DNA of 64,000 nt from Symbiodinium natans (lineage: Eukaryota; Sar; Dinophyceae; Suessiales; Symbiodiniaceae), in assembly GCA_905221605.1 (NCBI GenBank), contig CAJNDS010000768.1:821293-885292 (forward strand). The letters are read 5' to 3'. Positions 21,534 to 31,895 of the stretch are shown here, piece after piece (position 1 is the stretch's first letter; each line of letters starts with the position of its first letter). The notes under the pieces were generated by a model. It ran no database searches. It was given only the letters and a program-made list of their open reading frames with translations, and was not told the origin of the DNA. Both the position numbers and the translations under genes were made by a program.

Positions 21534-21893
21534 GGGATCGTGAGACCTCATAGCACTTGTTGCAACCAGGCCTAACTACTCAACCCTGCACCGCCAGGAA
21601 GGCCCGACTCCAATTGGCCCGGGCCTGGCTCATCGAACTCCATCCGGAGCATTGCCAGTGCCGCACTGACGCCTCAAAAGTAAAGCGTGAAACCAGCACG
21701 AGCGTGCTGGATTCAAGCATTGTTGCTGAGGGTTGAAGCTTTAGTTAGGGGCAGTTAGGGTTCGAGCGTTGGCGAGTTGGCGGAGGGCTGCTGGACTGCA
21801 CTGAGAACCTATGGAGACGCGCTCGCAAGCACTTCTTCTGAGATGACCCCTCCTGCAAGAACTTCCCATTAGCTTGTCCGAACTACCGTCCGG

Positions 21894-22094
21894 TCAATTT
21901 GTTGAGGCAAGATGCTGCTTCTTCCATAGTCCACACCTGCATGGGTGCTTGTCGGGGCGTCTAAAGCCTGCACCCCACGGTGTCCTTAGGTTCAGACTGA
22001 GTTCTCCGTATGTGGAAGCTACACCCGCGGCCCCAACTGAATCGGCCAAAGCCCCCATGAAGGCCCAACAGCAATGTGGAGTAGGGGCTTTCAA
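21894..22094 (-). CDS. Possible exon downstream of the 22.3-kb exon
   Basis: A 66-aa frame (ALADSVGAAGVASTYGELSL) of normal composition on the same strand as the following entry. A longer plus frame (21874-22335) competes. No family recognised. Confidence 0.25.
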   Translation of the reverse strand: MKAPTPHCCWAFMGALADSVGAAGVASTYGELSLNLRTPWGAGFRRPDKHPCRCGLWKKQHLASTN

Positions 22095-22260
22095 TGCATC
22101 CAGGAAAGGGCAAGGGCTAAGGGTATACTGCTACCTGCCAACTCCAGTAGGCCCTCGTGGGATTGTAGATTCGAGGTGTGGAGTTCGGCTTTCTTGTGGC
22201 CACCCCTCAGTTCGGGGTTCTCTAGGGTGGAAACTTCCCTTAAGGTGTAGGGTCAGCGTA

Positions 22261-22438
22261 TACATGCCCCAACATTTTGTCTTCGGTCTCGCTGATTCCC
22301 TGGGCCTTTCAACACGGCCATGGACTCCGAGATGACGTCCGGGAAAAGAGCGTCACTGAAGATGGTGACCTGCAGAGTTGCGAAGGAAGCCAAAGCCTTG
22401 GCATCTGGGCGTTCAAACTTCGGCTGAGCCTCAAACAT
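22261..22438 (-). CDS. Probable exon, unknown product
   Basis: From an ATG at 22438 the frame reads MFEAQPKFERPDAKALASFA, then TLQVTIFSDALFPDVISESM, then AVLKGPGNQRDRRQNVG, which is convincing protein composition. A CTGCAG|GTCACC donor after ATLQ could end the exon early. A pyrimidine tract upstream could mark an acceptor. No domain recognised. Confidence 0.4.
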
Positions 22439-22654
22439 GAAAACAGCAAAAAAAAAACAGGGGTGCGCAGGCGCGCGCTCCAGCAACCCTCTTGCTTGCT
22501 ACCATGGGTTCGCCGCACCCCACATAAACGCCCAGAACACCGAAAACACTTCGAAATCCCTTTTTTTTAACTCCCCGGGCCCCATTCCCCCGGCACCCCT
22601 CCCTTGCCTCCTCGATTCGGCCCTGCACAACCTGCATCGAACAGGCATGCTGGA

Positions 22655-22965
22655 TTTTGGGTTTTGGGGGTTTAGGGGGTTTAGGGGGTTTAGGGGGTTT
22701 AGGGGGTTTAGGGGGGGGTTTAGGGGGGGTTTAGGGGGTTTAGGGGTTTAGGGGGTTTAGGGGGTTTAGGGGGTTTAGGGGTTTAGGGGGTTTAGGGGGT
22801 TTAGGGGGTTTAGGGGGTTTAGGGGGTTTAGGGGGTTTAGGGGGTTTAGGGGGTTTAGGGGGTTTAGGGGGTTTAGGGGGTTTAGGGGGTTTAGGGGGTT
22901 TAGGGGGTTTAGGGGGTTTGGGGGGTTTAGGGGGTTTAGGGGGTTTAGGGTTTAGGCTTTAGGGG
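22655..22965 (+). repeat. TTTAGGGGG nonamer array
   Basis: About 33 units, nearly all GGGGGTTTA. This is a homogeneous nine-base variant of the telomere unit and a strong G-quadruplex former. Confidence 0.97.
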
Positions 22966-23351
22966 GGTTTCTTATGGGTTTCTTCGAACTTGGGGCTTGG
23001 CGTCGAGGATGTAAGAATCGCAGGCTTCTGAGGGCTTCCGGTTTTCAAAGGGCTTTGCCTCACCCTGAACCCCAAAATCCAACTCCTCGGATTCTCGGAT
23101 CCAGCCACATTGGCTATCAAGCCTTCGGACTTCACAGATTTGCATTCACATCTTCCCATCGGTCAAGCAAAAAAATCGTCTGTTTGGCAGGTAGCCTCGG
23201 GCAAAGCAGCTACTTGCTCCTGTTTACCTGGGGAGCCTTTTCCTTCCCGCATGGGCGGAGCCACATTCCCTTTTTTGAGCAACGGACTTTGGAGGCTGCC
23301 GGCAAACATGCAACTACATTCCCTAAACCCTAAACCCCTAAACCCTAAAAG

Positions 23352-23738
23352 CTAGACCTGTGAGGGTTCCGGTCCGGGTCGGGAGCGGGGTTGCTTCGCA
23401 ACCCGCAGTTCTGCTGCGGCCATGAACAACCGGGAGCATATTCGCAGACAAATTGCATGTGAGTGCACCCAGGTCGGCTGGGGATTGTTTTCCTTGAGCT
23501 CCTGAAAGATAATCAGATGCGTCTTGCCTTTGCGCAGTCTGCTGACCCACACAGCCGCAAAGGCTTCACACAAATAGGCAAGCTTAAGGTGCTTCGGGGT
23601 CTTAGGACCTTGTTGGTTTAGGATCTGGAAACCACGAGGGCATGGATCAGGAATGAAAGGTTGTGCGACATTCTCGAGCTTGAGCCACATTGGGGTGTAG
23701 TGTATGAGTCGGCTTTGGGTTGTGGCCAGCTGCGCCAC
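23352..23738 (-). CDS. Probable exon(s), unknown product
   Basis: A 128-aa frame with natural composition (YTPMWLKLENVAQPFIPDPC, KHLKLAYLCEAFAAVWVSRL, HLIIFQELKENNPQPTWVHS). The first codon is at the frame edge, so the 5' end is open. Shorter alternative frames exist at 23338-23550 and 23647-23898. No family recognised. 22966-23335 and 23739-24220 carry overlapping ORFs only. Confidence 0.35.
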   Translation of the reverse strand: MAQLATTQSRLIHYTPMWLKLENVAQPFIPDPCPRGFQILNQQGPKTPKHLKLAYLCEAFAAVWVSRLRKGKTHLIIFQELKENNPQPTWVHSHAICLRICSRLFMAAAELRVAKQPRSRPGPEPSQV

Positions 23739-24222
23739 TGGCCAGTTTAGGCAACCAACCGGCCTCGCAAAGAGAAACGCAAAAAAAAAGACATGCAGAC
23801 CCCCTTTTCAAAGATACTGCACAGTGGGAGCCAAGAATTTGCACATTGATACGGGACATGCCCAGTGTCGCTCCAGCAGCCAGCTCACCACTGCACAAGC
23901 CAGTGACGCAGCAACACGGCCATGGGAAAGGAGGGTATACGGGTCGTTCGTTGGCAGGTCCAGGGATTGGATGGTTCCAGCTTCGTTCTGTGATTCAAGT
24001 GGTGTGTTTGGGGGATGGGGTGGGCTTGAAAAGGATTCGTTGGAGTGAGCTTCTTTGTCGCAGCTATAGTCCAAGCCCAACGCCTACACAGTTGTACGGT
24101 CTTGGCTGTTGTCGTCCTCTATACGGCATTGACACACCTATTCCGATTAGTCGATGGCTAAATTGTGTTTTTCTGTGTTGGGGATGAGTGCGCTAAGCGT
24201 TTTTTGTTGGAGTGCGGGGAAA

Positions 24223-24825
24223 TCAGCCAGGGCTATTCCTGTTGCCCAGAACGGCCCGGGCGGAAAAAATAGCCCCAACGGAGGACCAGGTGGATGTGCC
24301 CTTCCTTAGTTGACATCTGGCTCTAGATCTCTTCTTCTCAACGCACGGTGCCAAGGAGGACTGGATGGCGGCGTGTCTAGGCTCTACGCACCTCAAGGTG
24401 CTGGGGAAATGGGAATACGGGCGCTGTCGCCTCGTTCGACCCAAAGCCCTGAAGGACATCACGAGGCATGTGCAAAATGCTGCGGGCAAATGCCGCGGGC
24501 GAACACACATGCTCAGCCAAAGGAGCTCGAGCCTACGACGAAGCCCGCCATGACTAGAACAGGCCTCGGAATGCTGCCGCCGGCCCGCGCCGAGGCAAAA
24601 CACCATGACATTACCAAAATTGAATTGAGCACGCGTGCCAATTACTCGGGAAGGCCACGTTTGGACGGGAAGACGGAGCTCGAGCATGGGCCATGAGCTG
24701 CGCATGCTGTTCCGCTCGAACGCAGCACAATCGCTAACAGCACACGAACATCCGGCTAAACGGAGCCTTTTGCACTCGAATCGACAGGGCCAGGGCGCGG
24801 CCGCCATCGATGAATCCTTTCCCAA
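24223..24825. other. Unresolved ORF cluster
   Basis: A 200-aa minus frame and plus frames 24310-24696 and 24365-24553 overlap. Composition does not decide between them and no domain is visible. Confidence 0.2.
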
Positions 24826-24907
24826 GCTCTACGACTTGATGTGTCAACCCCCAACACAAAAGTCCAAAACGAATTCAAGGCGGACTATTTCGAGGTGGTG
24901 GTTATGT

Positions 24908-25956
24908 TCAAGACAAGCGCGGCCGCTTGCTTGGGCGGTCCAAGAGATGTCTGGCCCTGACCCGAAGATCGGTGCCGCTGGCGTAAAGATAGTCTTTGTA
25001 CTTACGGGCCAGCTTCTCGGCAACAGCTTTGTTGCCCACATCATTGCGGTGGTTATACACAACGTCCATTGTGTACTTGTTCAGCCTGACCACTCCCCCG
25101 TCGGCTTTGAAGTTGATCACGGAATTCTCGTAATCGGTTTTGAGCATGAACTGAGGGCTTCGGTACCGTCTTTTGTTTATGATAAAGTGAACCGGGTCGT
25201 ACACAAGATGTAAAGAAAACAGCGAGGGCTCGGTGCATACTTCATGGGACTTGAACTTGGACGGACGCAAACCAGCAATGTGTAAACTGCTTCTGGTCAT
25301 GCAAGTAAACGCCTCGCGGCACACTCCGTCGAAGCTGTCCAATTCTTGCCAAGCACCGTCGATGATCTCGCTGATTCTTTTGACATCATCGTAAAGGATC
25401 ACGACTTTGTCATCGATCTTGTAGTGGTCGTAAATAAATTCAACCCTGATACGATGCCATGCTTGTTGCATACAACGACGTTTGCATTCTCACCAAAATG
25501 TTGCCTCATCCGGTGGGCAATTGCGGCCGTGGTGAAGATGCTGACCCTTTGCAGACCATAACGCTGCACTAAAGGCCATGTCTTCTTTGCCAGAACATCT
25601 GGTCGGACAGACATGATCGCAACAGAGTACTTAAACGAATCCTCCCGGAGGTCACCGAAATTCGAGCGCGCAATTCGACTGATCATGCCCTCGCTGAGGT
25701 CTAATTCGTTTGCAATGTCGATCATTTTTTGTCCTCGTCGTAAAGCTGAGACTATGGCAGCGTTTCTGTCTTGCTGATTGGCTGTGGGACGCCCTAACTC
25801 AGCGCTATGGCCCACCTGTTTCCTCAATCGGCACAAACGGGCACGAGGATAATCAGGAAATTCCTCTTTCAAAGCAGCCTGAAACTCTGCATGCTGCGGA
25901 TGTTTCCGCAACAGTTGCAAGATCTTCTTGTCCGTGTCGTTGATCGTGACGCTCAT
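24908..25956 (-). CDS. HTH + TAGT-type DNA-base glycosyltransferase, interrupted by one frameshift
   Basis: Starting at the ATG at 25956, residues ~64-100 form a helix-turn-helix (IANELDLSEGMISRIARSNF). Then a GT-A fold of the TET-associated glycosyltransferase (TAGT) type: YSVAIMSVRPDVLAKKTWPL (the I-P-S-x-R-P-x-x-L-x-K-T-L strand/helix), QRVSIFTTAA, NVVVCNKHGI, and the metal-binding stretch VVILYDDVKRISEI. The second half has KTDYENSVINFKADGGVVRL and NKYTMDVVY, matching the conserved D-Y-E and dG-x-x-R part of the family, and it ends in the nuclear-localisation-like PSKRPRL. Family members transfer sugar to hydroxymethyl-pyrimidines in DNA. The reading frame shifts once near 25429-25452 (an A/T-rich tract); either a one-base loss or an assembly error. 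No introns, ~350 aa. The partner hydroxylase is not in this window. Confidence 0.75.
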
Positions 25957-26044
25957 GGCTGCATGGATCGTGTGACCAACACTTGTGGAAATCATTCAAG
26001 ATCCATCCCTGCCGCTGCGCGCATGTGTTGCTACTCAGACTGGC

Positions 26045-26135
26045 ATATGTTACCCCTTTTACACCCCAAATACAATACAACCCCTTGAAAAGACCTTCCA
26101 AGAACAGGGCACCCCTATGTTCGGAAACCCTACCA
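26045..26135. mobile_element. Family B element, copy 3 (inverted)
   Basis: AGGGCACCCCTATGTTCGGAAACCCT is the complement of the left arm at 5126 and 7068. The other arm (GTTACCCCTTTTACACCCC) is decayed. It lies 90-180 bp upstream of the glycosyltransferase ATG. Confidence 0.45.
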
Positions 26136-26515
26136 TGGAAGGCCAGGCAGCGCCCCCTGAACCTTCGTCGTGCCTTAAGGTGCACGTCGAACACCCCGAC
26201 TCCGTCAATACGAGTCTCAAACCTTGATCAGCACAGAAATCGGGTGCCAGGGCTCGTGCTACAGAGCTAAACCAGAAACCCGAAACCCGAAACCCAAAAC
26301 CCTAAGCTACTGTGAGGGTTGGTTCCCAGAGCCCTGGCAGTCTGCATGTGAATCGCAGTACGTGGGGCAACCGAGGTGCTGGTGCGAGAACTCCGGCGTC
26401 TTTCCCAGGCGCCACTCCTATGACTTAGGGAATGGGACCCCACACATATGCAGACCTCTTGTGGTTTCCATGAGCTCTTGAGAGAGTCATGGGTCGACTT
26501 TGTTGATGCAAAACC

Positions 26516-26845
26516 ATGGGGGATTGCAAACGAAGTCCAGAAACGATCCTTGGAGCTCCAAAGTTAAAGGCAGACCCGATACCCTCAAGCCCTAGAGATT
26601 TTGAAGAGCTTCGTCCCCCCCAAAAAGCCGAAGGCCAAAAAAGCCTTCTAAAACTGCGCCCTTTTGGGGCTGAAGACCTGAAGCCCCACAGACCGTTTGC
26701 GACAAGCAGCTATGCTACACATTGTCTAGATGCAAAGGGCAAGGAAGCCTCAAGTCAACATCAACCAACTAGCATTGCAAAGTTCTTGTCCCAAAAGCAA
26801 AGGGGGCCCTCAAAAACCCCAGAGCACTTACAACCCTTATTGTAG
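26516..26845 (+). CDS. 109-aa Lys/Pro-rich protein, unknown
   Basis: The ATG is in a strong context (ACCATGG). The frame is natural throughout: MGDCKRSPETILGAPKLKAD, DFEELRPPQKAEGQKSLLKL, then QPTSIAKFLSQKQRGPSKTP to a stop. It is hydrophilic with no signal or membrane segment. Its last 14 bases overlap the minus-strand exon ending at 26832. CCCGAAA units lie upstream at 26275-26300. No family recognised. Confidence 0.45.
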   Translation: MGDCKRSPETILGAPKLKADPIPSSPRDFEELRPPQKAEGQKSLLKLRPFGAEDLKPHRPFATSSYATHCLDAKGKEASSQHQPTSIAKFLSQKQRGPSKTPEHLQPLL

Positions 26846-26987
26846 GACCCTGGGACATTGCCCCGCCCTCGCGGGGCAAACCCTCCAAAATCTCGCGGGC
26901 ATCCTTGTTCTGGAGCTCCGCCCGCACGTGGCGAAAGACCGAGTCTTTTGCCAAAGGCGAGCTCTCATCGATCTCCTGCCGGCTCAC
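26832..26987 (-). CDS. Probable internal exon, unknown product
   Basis: A strongly protein-like frame, SRQEIDESSPLAKDSVFRHV, then RAELQNKDAREILEGLPREG, ending GPTIRV. The 3' end meets GTAAGT, a perfect 5' splice site (intron from 26831). The 5' end is near GCCGGCAG|GAG, a good acceptor. The family D element at 27009-27103 lies immediately upstream, so it would be intronic. Confidence 0.5.
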
Positions 26988-27008
26988 GTGATGATGCAGA
27001 TTCCAAGC

Positions 27009-27103
27009 TGGGATGTTCCGCCGTATACCAACTGTCCTTCATTGGAAGCTTTATACTGGAATCCCTATGAAGGACTGTCAGTATAAGGGGGGAACATCCC
27101 AAG
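27009..27103. mobile_element. Family D inverted-repeat element, copy 2
   Basis: Left arm TGGGATGTTCCGCCGTATAC + AACTGTCCTTCAT; right arm GAAGGACTGTCAGTATAAGG + GGGGAACATCCCAAG. It matches copy 1 at 4655-4753 in arms and length. Confidence 0.8.
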
Positions 27104-27338
27104 GTCTAAGGTTTGAGGCTTTAGGGTTGAGGGCCTTTTTGAAGCCGGACTGGACGACTGCCAGCGCTGTCTCGCCCTGCCTCGCCTGCCTGAGAACCTA
27201 CAAACATCCTCCTGCCACGCATTCGGGAAAGCACTCAGGTGACTCAAGTGACCACCCCTTTCGCTACCGGACTGACAAGCGACCACCCTAAACCCAAACC
27301 CCTTTTTTGAATCAGGCTTGCTTCTGTCCTCGCCTAGT

Positions 27339-27557
27339 TTAACACAACGGACTAGTGCGGCCGTACACCACAGTCAACTTTGAAGCGGCCAGCGTTCTGC
27401 TCATGGGCGCGAATTTGACCCTAATCGTTCGGGTTCTCGTCCTCAACTGCCGCCCGGAAGCATCGTAACACTTCATGATCCAACATGCAAGAAGCAAACA
27501 AAGCCAAGCAACTGACAAAACAAGAACAATGACAATCAACAAGAAACCTGAATCCAT
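27339..27557 (-). CDS. 72-aa single-pass membrane protein candidate
   Basis: From the ATG at 27557 (MDSGFLLIVIVLVLSVAWLC) one hydrophobic segment covers residues ~4-26. A basic tail follows (RQLRTRTRTIRVKFAPMSR). A stop closes the frame at 27339. It may be a first exon rather than a whole gene. No family recognised. Confidence 0.35.
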   Translation of the reverse strand: MDSGFLLIVIVLVLSVAWLCLLLACWIMKCYDASGRQLRTRTRTIRVKFAPMSRTLAASKLTVVYGRTSPLC

Positions 27558-27577
27558 GCCGCACTGCTTGACTAGTA

Positions 27578-27765
27578 TCACCCTAAAGCCTAAGCCCTAA
27601 ACCCTCAACCCTAAACCCCAAACCTAAACCCCTCTGAGAGTTTAAGATCGCGGCTGGACCTCGAGTAGACCACGGCCCTCGTAAACTGTCGAGTCGACCA
27701 GCTAGGCCGGTTTGGGTTCTAGGGGTTTAGAGTTTAGGGCTTTTAGGGATTTTTTGGGAGTGTTT

Positions 27766-27801
<36 letters not shown>

Positions 27802-27870
27802 CGGTTGACGGTTGACGGTTGAGGGTTGAGGGTTGACGGTTTGGGATTTAGGGTTGAGGGTTTAGGGTTT
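27578..27870. repeat. Telomere-like variants: CCCTAAA, then TTGAGGG/TTGACGG
   Basis: Degenerate CCCTAAA at 27578-27625. A block of GGTTGAGGGTTGACG heptamers at 27768-27870, ending in TTTAGGG. 27880-28290 holds a poly-G run (28155-28164) and no gene I can support. Confidence 0.85.
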
Positions 27871-28298
27871 AGGGTGGCTTAGGTCCTCTATTTCTGCATC
27901 CTCGGCGCCCTCACCTCGGCTTACAGGTAGGGTTTAAGGTATTGGGCTCAGGATGTTTTATTCCCAAAATCGGACATGCGTTTCGTGATTTAGGGTCTTG
28001 CTTTGAAACTCACTTGAAACCGATGCCCTGGCCTCTTGACTTAAAGGCTGGGCCCTTGAAACTTAATGACCGTAAACCCAACTGAGCCGAAACCGAGCAG
28101 TCCCTTTTTCAAAAGCCATAGGAGAAAAACTGTCTCGGCAAGGGGGGAGGAAGGGGGGGGGGGGCCGGAGCCAGCCGGCCCCGGGGCCTTGGTTAAAGGC
28201 CCTCTTCTTATCTAACCTCTCTTGAGTTTATATGATACTCATCCCTATTAAAATTTAAATGCCGCCCTGGACCGCTTCAAGAGGTTGCGGGTGCAACA

Positions 28299-28844
28299 TT
28301 AAGGATGAAAGGAGGTCAGGGCAGCCACCACTGAAGCCTGCAATGTCCAAGATCTGGAAAGGAAGAAACGCACCAAAATTCGCTTTGACTGGAATGCAAA
28401 CTCATCAAGAAGGTGCGTTGAGCTGGATTGACTGAAACTCCAGAAAGTTGTTGACAAGAAGTGTGATCTTTTGGGCGGTATCCTAGAAGCACTCTTCTTG
28501 CAGCCAAGGCATTTGTTCCTATCCATCTCTAGCGCTTCAGCTCACCGGGTCTCACAAGCCGGGTCACGCTCGCGGAACTCCGCAACGAGGGCATCGCACA
28601 GGCTGTCATGGCTCACCTCCAAGAGTGCGGAAGTCGCTTGACACCTAGACACAGACCATCCCAGCCTCCAAAGCAACCCCCTGTAAGCGATGTTCTGTGA
28701 ACCCCGGATCCAAACTGCAAAAGGCCGATCTCGGATGCCTCGGGGAACCTTTCGCGGAGGTTCATGACACGAGCTCCAACACTGGCGATGCCTGGTGCAC
28801 GTCCGGTGGGTTAGGGAACTTTGCGAAGACAACACAGTCCACAA
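28299..28844 (-). CDS. Possible exons of a minus-strand gene
   Basis: Two frames, 28542-28844 (SALLEVSHDSLCDALVAEFR near its end) and 28299-28526 (ATG start MDRNKCLGCKKSASRIPPKR, then THLLDEFAFQSKRILVRFFL), have protein-like stretches. Together with the exon at 29142-29372 they may belong to one gene. Other minus frames (28811-29014) overlap. No domain recognised. Confidence 0.3.
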
Positions 28845-29141
28845 AGGTGCACAAGCAACGCTGGCCTACAAGACAGCTGCTCAATCGATAGCGGGGTGAG
28901 ACTTCTTTTTCTGGACCCTGCCAGTGGGCTTGTTGCGCTACAAGGCAGTGGGCCGCCTTTGGCTTGAAGCTTCCGCTTGTCGGGCGTGAGGTATCTCCTC
29001 GGTTGCCAACTCACAATGCATCCGCCTGATTTGCACCTTCGAAGCCTGCAGCACGCATAGCCTTCCTTGGGCTAGTCTTTTTCCAAGTACTCAAACGCAG
29101 AGAAGGAGAATGAGGGCCTCATACCCGCAACCCGGACCTAC

Positions 29142-29372
29142 CTTTCCTCTTCCCGACCCCAGGCTCTGTTGCGGACCATGTCAACGGTCGGACTGGGAAA
29201 GGGTCGCGACTTGGTAAAGCACCAAAAAACATCGGGGTCAACAGGTACCTGCAGCTGCTCAAAAGAAATCCCGACAGTCGAACATGCCGTCCGCACCAGA
29301 AGCCGGCTTTGAGGAAGGGGCAGTACTTTCAGAAGCTCAAAAGGCAACAAGCCGCGCCCTCTTCCGGAAATC
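29142..29372 (-). CDS. Probable internal exon, unknown product
   Basis: Bounded by TTTTAG|G (acceptor, 29373/29372) and AG|GTAGGT (donor, 29142/29141). The frame reads LLPFELLKVLPLPQSRLLVR, then VDPDVFWCFTKSRPFPS and VDMVRNRAWGREEER. The first part loosely resembles an F-box helix pattern, but that is not enough to name it. Confidence 0.4.
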
Positions 29373-29388
29373 CTAAAACTTGAGCGTT

Positions 29389-29700
29389 TAGGGTTTAGGG
29401 TTTAGGGTTTAGGGTTTAGGGTTTAGGGTTTAGGGTTTAGGGTTTAGGGTTTATCTCAGGCAGAGTCTCTGGAGAGCCGTGAGGTCCGTGTCGACCAGAA
29501 CTGTGCCGTGGTGCAGGGACACGCCGCGATCAGGGGCATGCCTGGAGGCTCTGGGATTTAGGGTTTAGGGTTTAGGGTTTAGGGTTTAGGGTTCAGGGTT
29601 TAGGGTTTAGGGTTTAGGGTTCAGGGTTTAGGGTTTAGGGTTCAGGGTTTCGACTCTCACGCTCGCACAAGGCCGGCAAGGCAGGGTTCAGGGTTTAGGG
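29389..29700 (+). repeat. Telomere-like arrays
   Basis: TTTAGGG at 29389-29452 and TTTAGGG/TTCAGGG at 29558-29652. The 29653-29682 flank (TTTCGACTCTCACGCTCGCAC) recurs at 45308-45330 beside another array. Confidence 0.95.
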
Positions 29701-29895
29701 TGGGGGGCCCTTATGGGGTCTGTAATGTATTCCTTAGGGCTGATACGGTGCTGAAAAGAACAGCCTACGATTTAGATCAGCCCAGACGAGGGGCGAAGTG
29801 AACTGTGCAGACTGCATTACATAGCAAGAAGTCATTCGAAGGATCGTGGCAAAAAGGACCGCTGAGTGATCCAAGATCTTCATCTAATCCACGCA

Positions 29896-30121
29896 TCACC
29901 GACCGTCATTTGAGGGCTTAGGCTTTTGGTGACCACAACCCGCCGCAGTAGCACCACTGTTGGAGGGTCCTTTGTGGGGAAGCGGCCGGCCTTTCGCACT
30001 TCTTCCAACAGACAAAGAGTTCAGCATTCCCGGTCCGAGATGAGGCAGGGATTGCTCGACTCCAGCTGTTGCTGGCACGCGCGCAAGCTTTGCGAGCATT
30101 GTCTTTAAGTCGTTCCTGCAC
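29896..30121 (-). CDS. Possible exon, frame uncertain
   Basis: Two minus frames are both plausible: one from an ATG at 30099 (MLAKLARVPATAGVEQSLPH) and one to 29918 (LQERLKDNARKACARASNSW). At most one is real. No domain. Confidence 0.3.
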
Positions 30122-30502
30122 TACTTGGTGGTCTTGAGGTTAGGGTGCGGAGAGCTTCTGGGCGATCTAAGATGCAGAAAAGCCCAAACATCATCCACAT
30201 CTGGGACCAATTTTCAGGGAGCGGTGCTTGAAAGCGCTGCCGGAGATCTTCTTGTCCTCGAAGGTGAGATCATTACGGCCCTTCTTCTCCTCGGCTGCTG
30301 ATCATGGGCTTGGGGTTGAAGGCTTTTTTGGTTTAGGGTTTAGGGTGCTGCGTTCTGTTCTGTTTGATGGGTGGCACCGAAACCTTGTTACAACTCTTGC
30401 CAGAGCTGTCGCCAGGTGGCAGCCTGGACGCCCAGGCGGCCGAGTGCACCAAGGACCGTTTCGAGGTTGCCTGGGACTCAGAGAGCTCAGGGTGCTCAGG
30501 GG

Positions 30503-30562
30503 TTGAGGGTTTAGGGTTTAGGGTTTAGGGTTTAGGGTTTAGGGTTTAGGGTTTAGGGTGTA
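30503..30562 (+). repeat. Telomere-like array (TTTAGGG)
   Basis: Eight perfect units. A degenerate single copy lies at 30330. The plus ORF 30228-30506 upstream is unresolved. Confidence 0.95.
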
Positions 30563-30656
30563 TGGGTAGTGGGTAGCGTGTAGCGGGCACCGTCACATGC
30601 CAGGCGGCAGGCGGCCTCTTCCGAAAGATAGTGAACTACTACGCCAGCTGCAGGGC

Positions 30657-30881
30657 TTAAGAATCCTGAGGGGCGTGGGATTTTGCAGACCCTAATTGCT
30701 CCAGGGTGCGGTCGATGTCGAACTCTGCGGATGGGAACAAGAAAGTGAAAACTGAGCAGCCAGGATCCTGCACCAGAGTTGGAATCCCGTTCAAGAAAGT
30801 ACCCACATCAGCCACAAGTATTCGACTCGACTTGGGCACGGGTCTTCTTCTTGTTCTTGGGATAAGGAACTGGGGCATCAC
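30657..30881 (-). CDS. Possible terminal exon, unknown product
   Basis: The frame contains SSRILVADVGTFLNGIPTLV, then QDPGCSVFTFLFPSAEFDID and RTLEQLGSAK before a stop, with natural composition. The 5' boundary is open. No family recognised. Confidence 0.35.
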   Translation of the reverse strand: MMPQFLIPRTRRRPVPKSSRILVADVGTFLNGIPTLVQDPGCSVFTFLFPSAEFDIDRTLEQLGSAKSHAPQDS

Positions 30882-31099
30882 AGTGCTGGTAGGATGCTGC
30901 AGCTTAACCCAAAAGAGCTGCTGAAAACTTAAAGTTCAATCCATCGCCCACATGAACTGCACCCGATGTGTAGGGTATGTGGGGTCTACAGGGCTTTGAC
31001 AGAGGGTACGAAACAGAGGTGGGAATAGTAATTCCAGCTTGACAGGCACAGCCGAGGACAACGAAAGCTAGCCTGGATGCCAATATGGATTCGGGGCAC

Positions 31100-31270
31100 C
31101 CCTCACCACCGCACACCACCACTGCCACCGCCACCAGCGCCACCAGCGCCACCAGACTCCACACTCCATCACAAAGCCACGCTCCACCACACACCAACAC
31201 CATAACCACCACCACAGAGCGCCACACTCCACCACAACCACCACACTCCACTCTCCCTGCCCCTCCTCCA
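31100..31270 (+). repeat. CCACCA/CCACACTCCA-rich low-complexity tract
   Basis: Repeats of CACCACC, CACCAGCGC and CACACTCCA. ORFs over it are Thr/Pro/His low-complexity and not credible genes. Confidence 0.8.
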
Positions 31271-31433
31271 CGTTACCGATAAATAAAATGCACCCCCACC
31301 CGGGTTTGGTCCCGTCCCGCCAGCCACGCTAGCTGTCCTGAAAATTCACACAAGTATTCAAAAGCAATAATGAAATGGAGACATACTTGTATGTAGAACA
31401 ATGATAGTAAAAGTAATAATAGTAGTAATCATT

Positions 31434-31660
<227 letters not shown>

Positions 31661-31814
31661 GAAGGACCTTCAGAAATCAGAAGAAGAAGAATTCTGTAGG
31701 CCACTTGACTTCGCCAGTCTCTCACCGAAGGCTCCTGAAAGATGGCTCCCCCACCGGACCGCCGGCGGACCAGGTCTACTCCGTCCTCCAAGACTTTTTG
31801 GGGTTTTGCCCTTT

Positions 31815-31895
31815 GGGGTTTAGGGTTTAGGGTCTAGGGTTTAGGGTTTTGGGTTTTGGGTTTAGGGTTTGGGTTTTGGGTCTTGGGTTCAGGGT
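31815..31895 (+). repeat. Telomere-like array with TTTTGGG variants
   Basis: TTTAGGG, TCTAGGG and GTTTTGGG units. 31900-32040 holds an AT/GC patchwork with no gene. Confidence 0.9.

Noticed and set aside
24635-25213. 192-aa plus-strand ORF
   Set aside because: It is antisense to the glycosyltransferase gene and loses to it on family match.
26516-26845. PCNA-binding (PIP-box) reading of QPTSIAKFL
   Set aside because: Spacing of the glutamine, isoleucine and aromatic residue does not fit the Q-x-x-I-x-x-F-F pattern.
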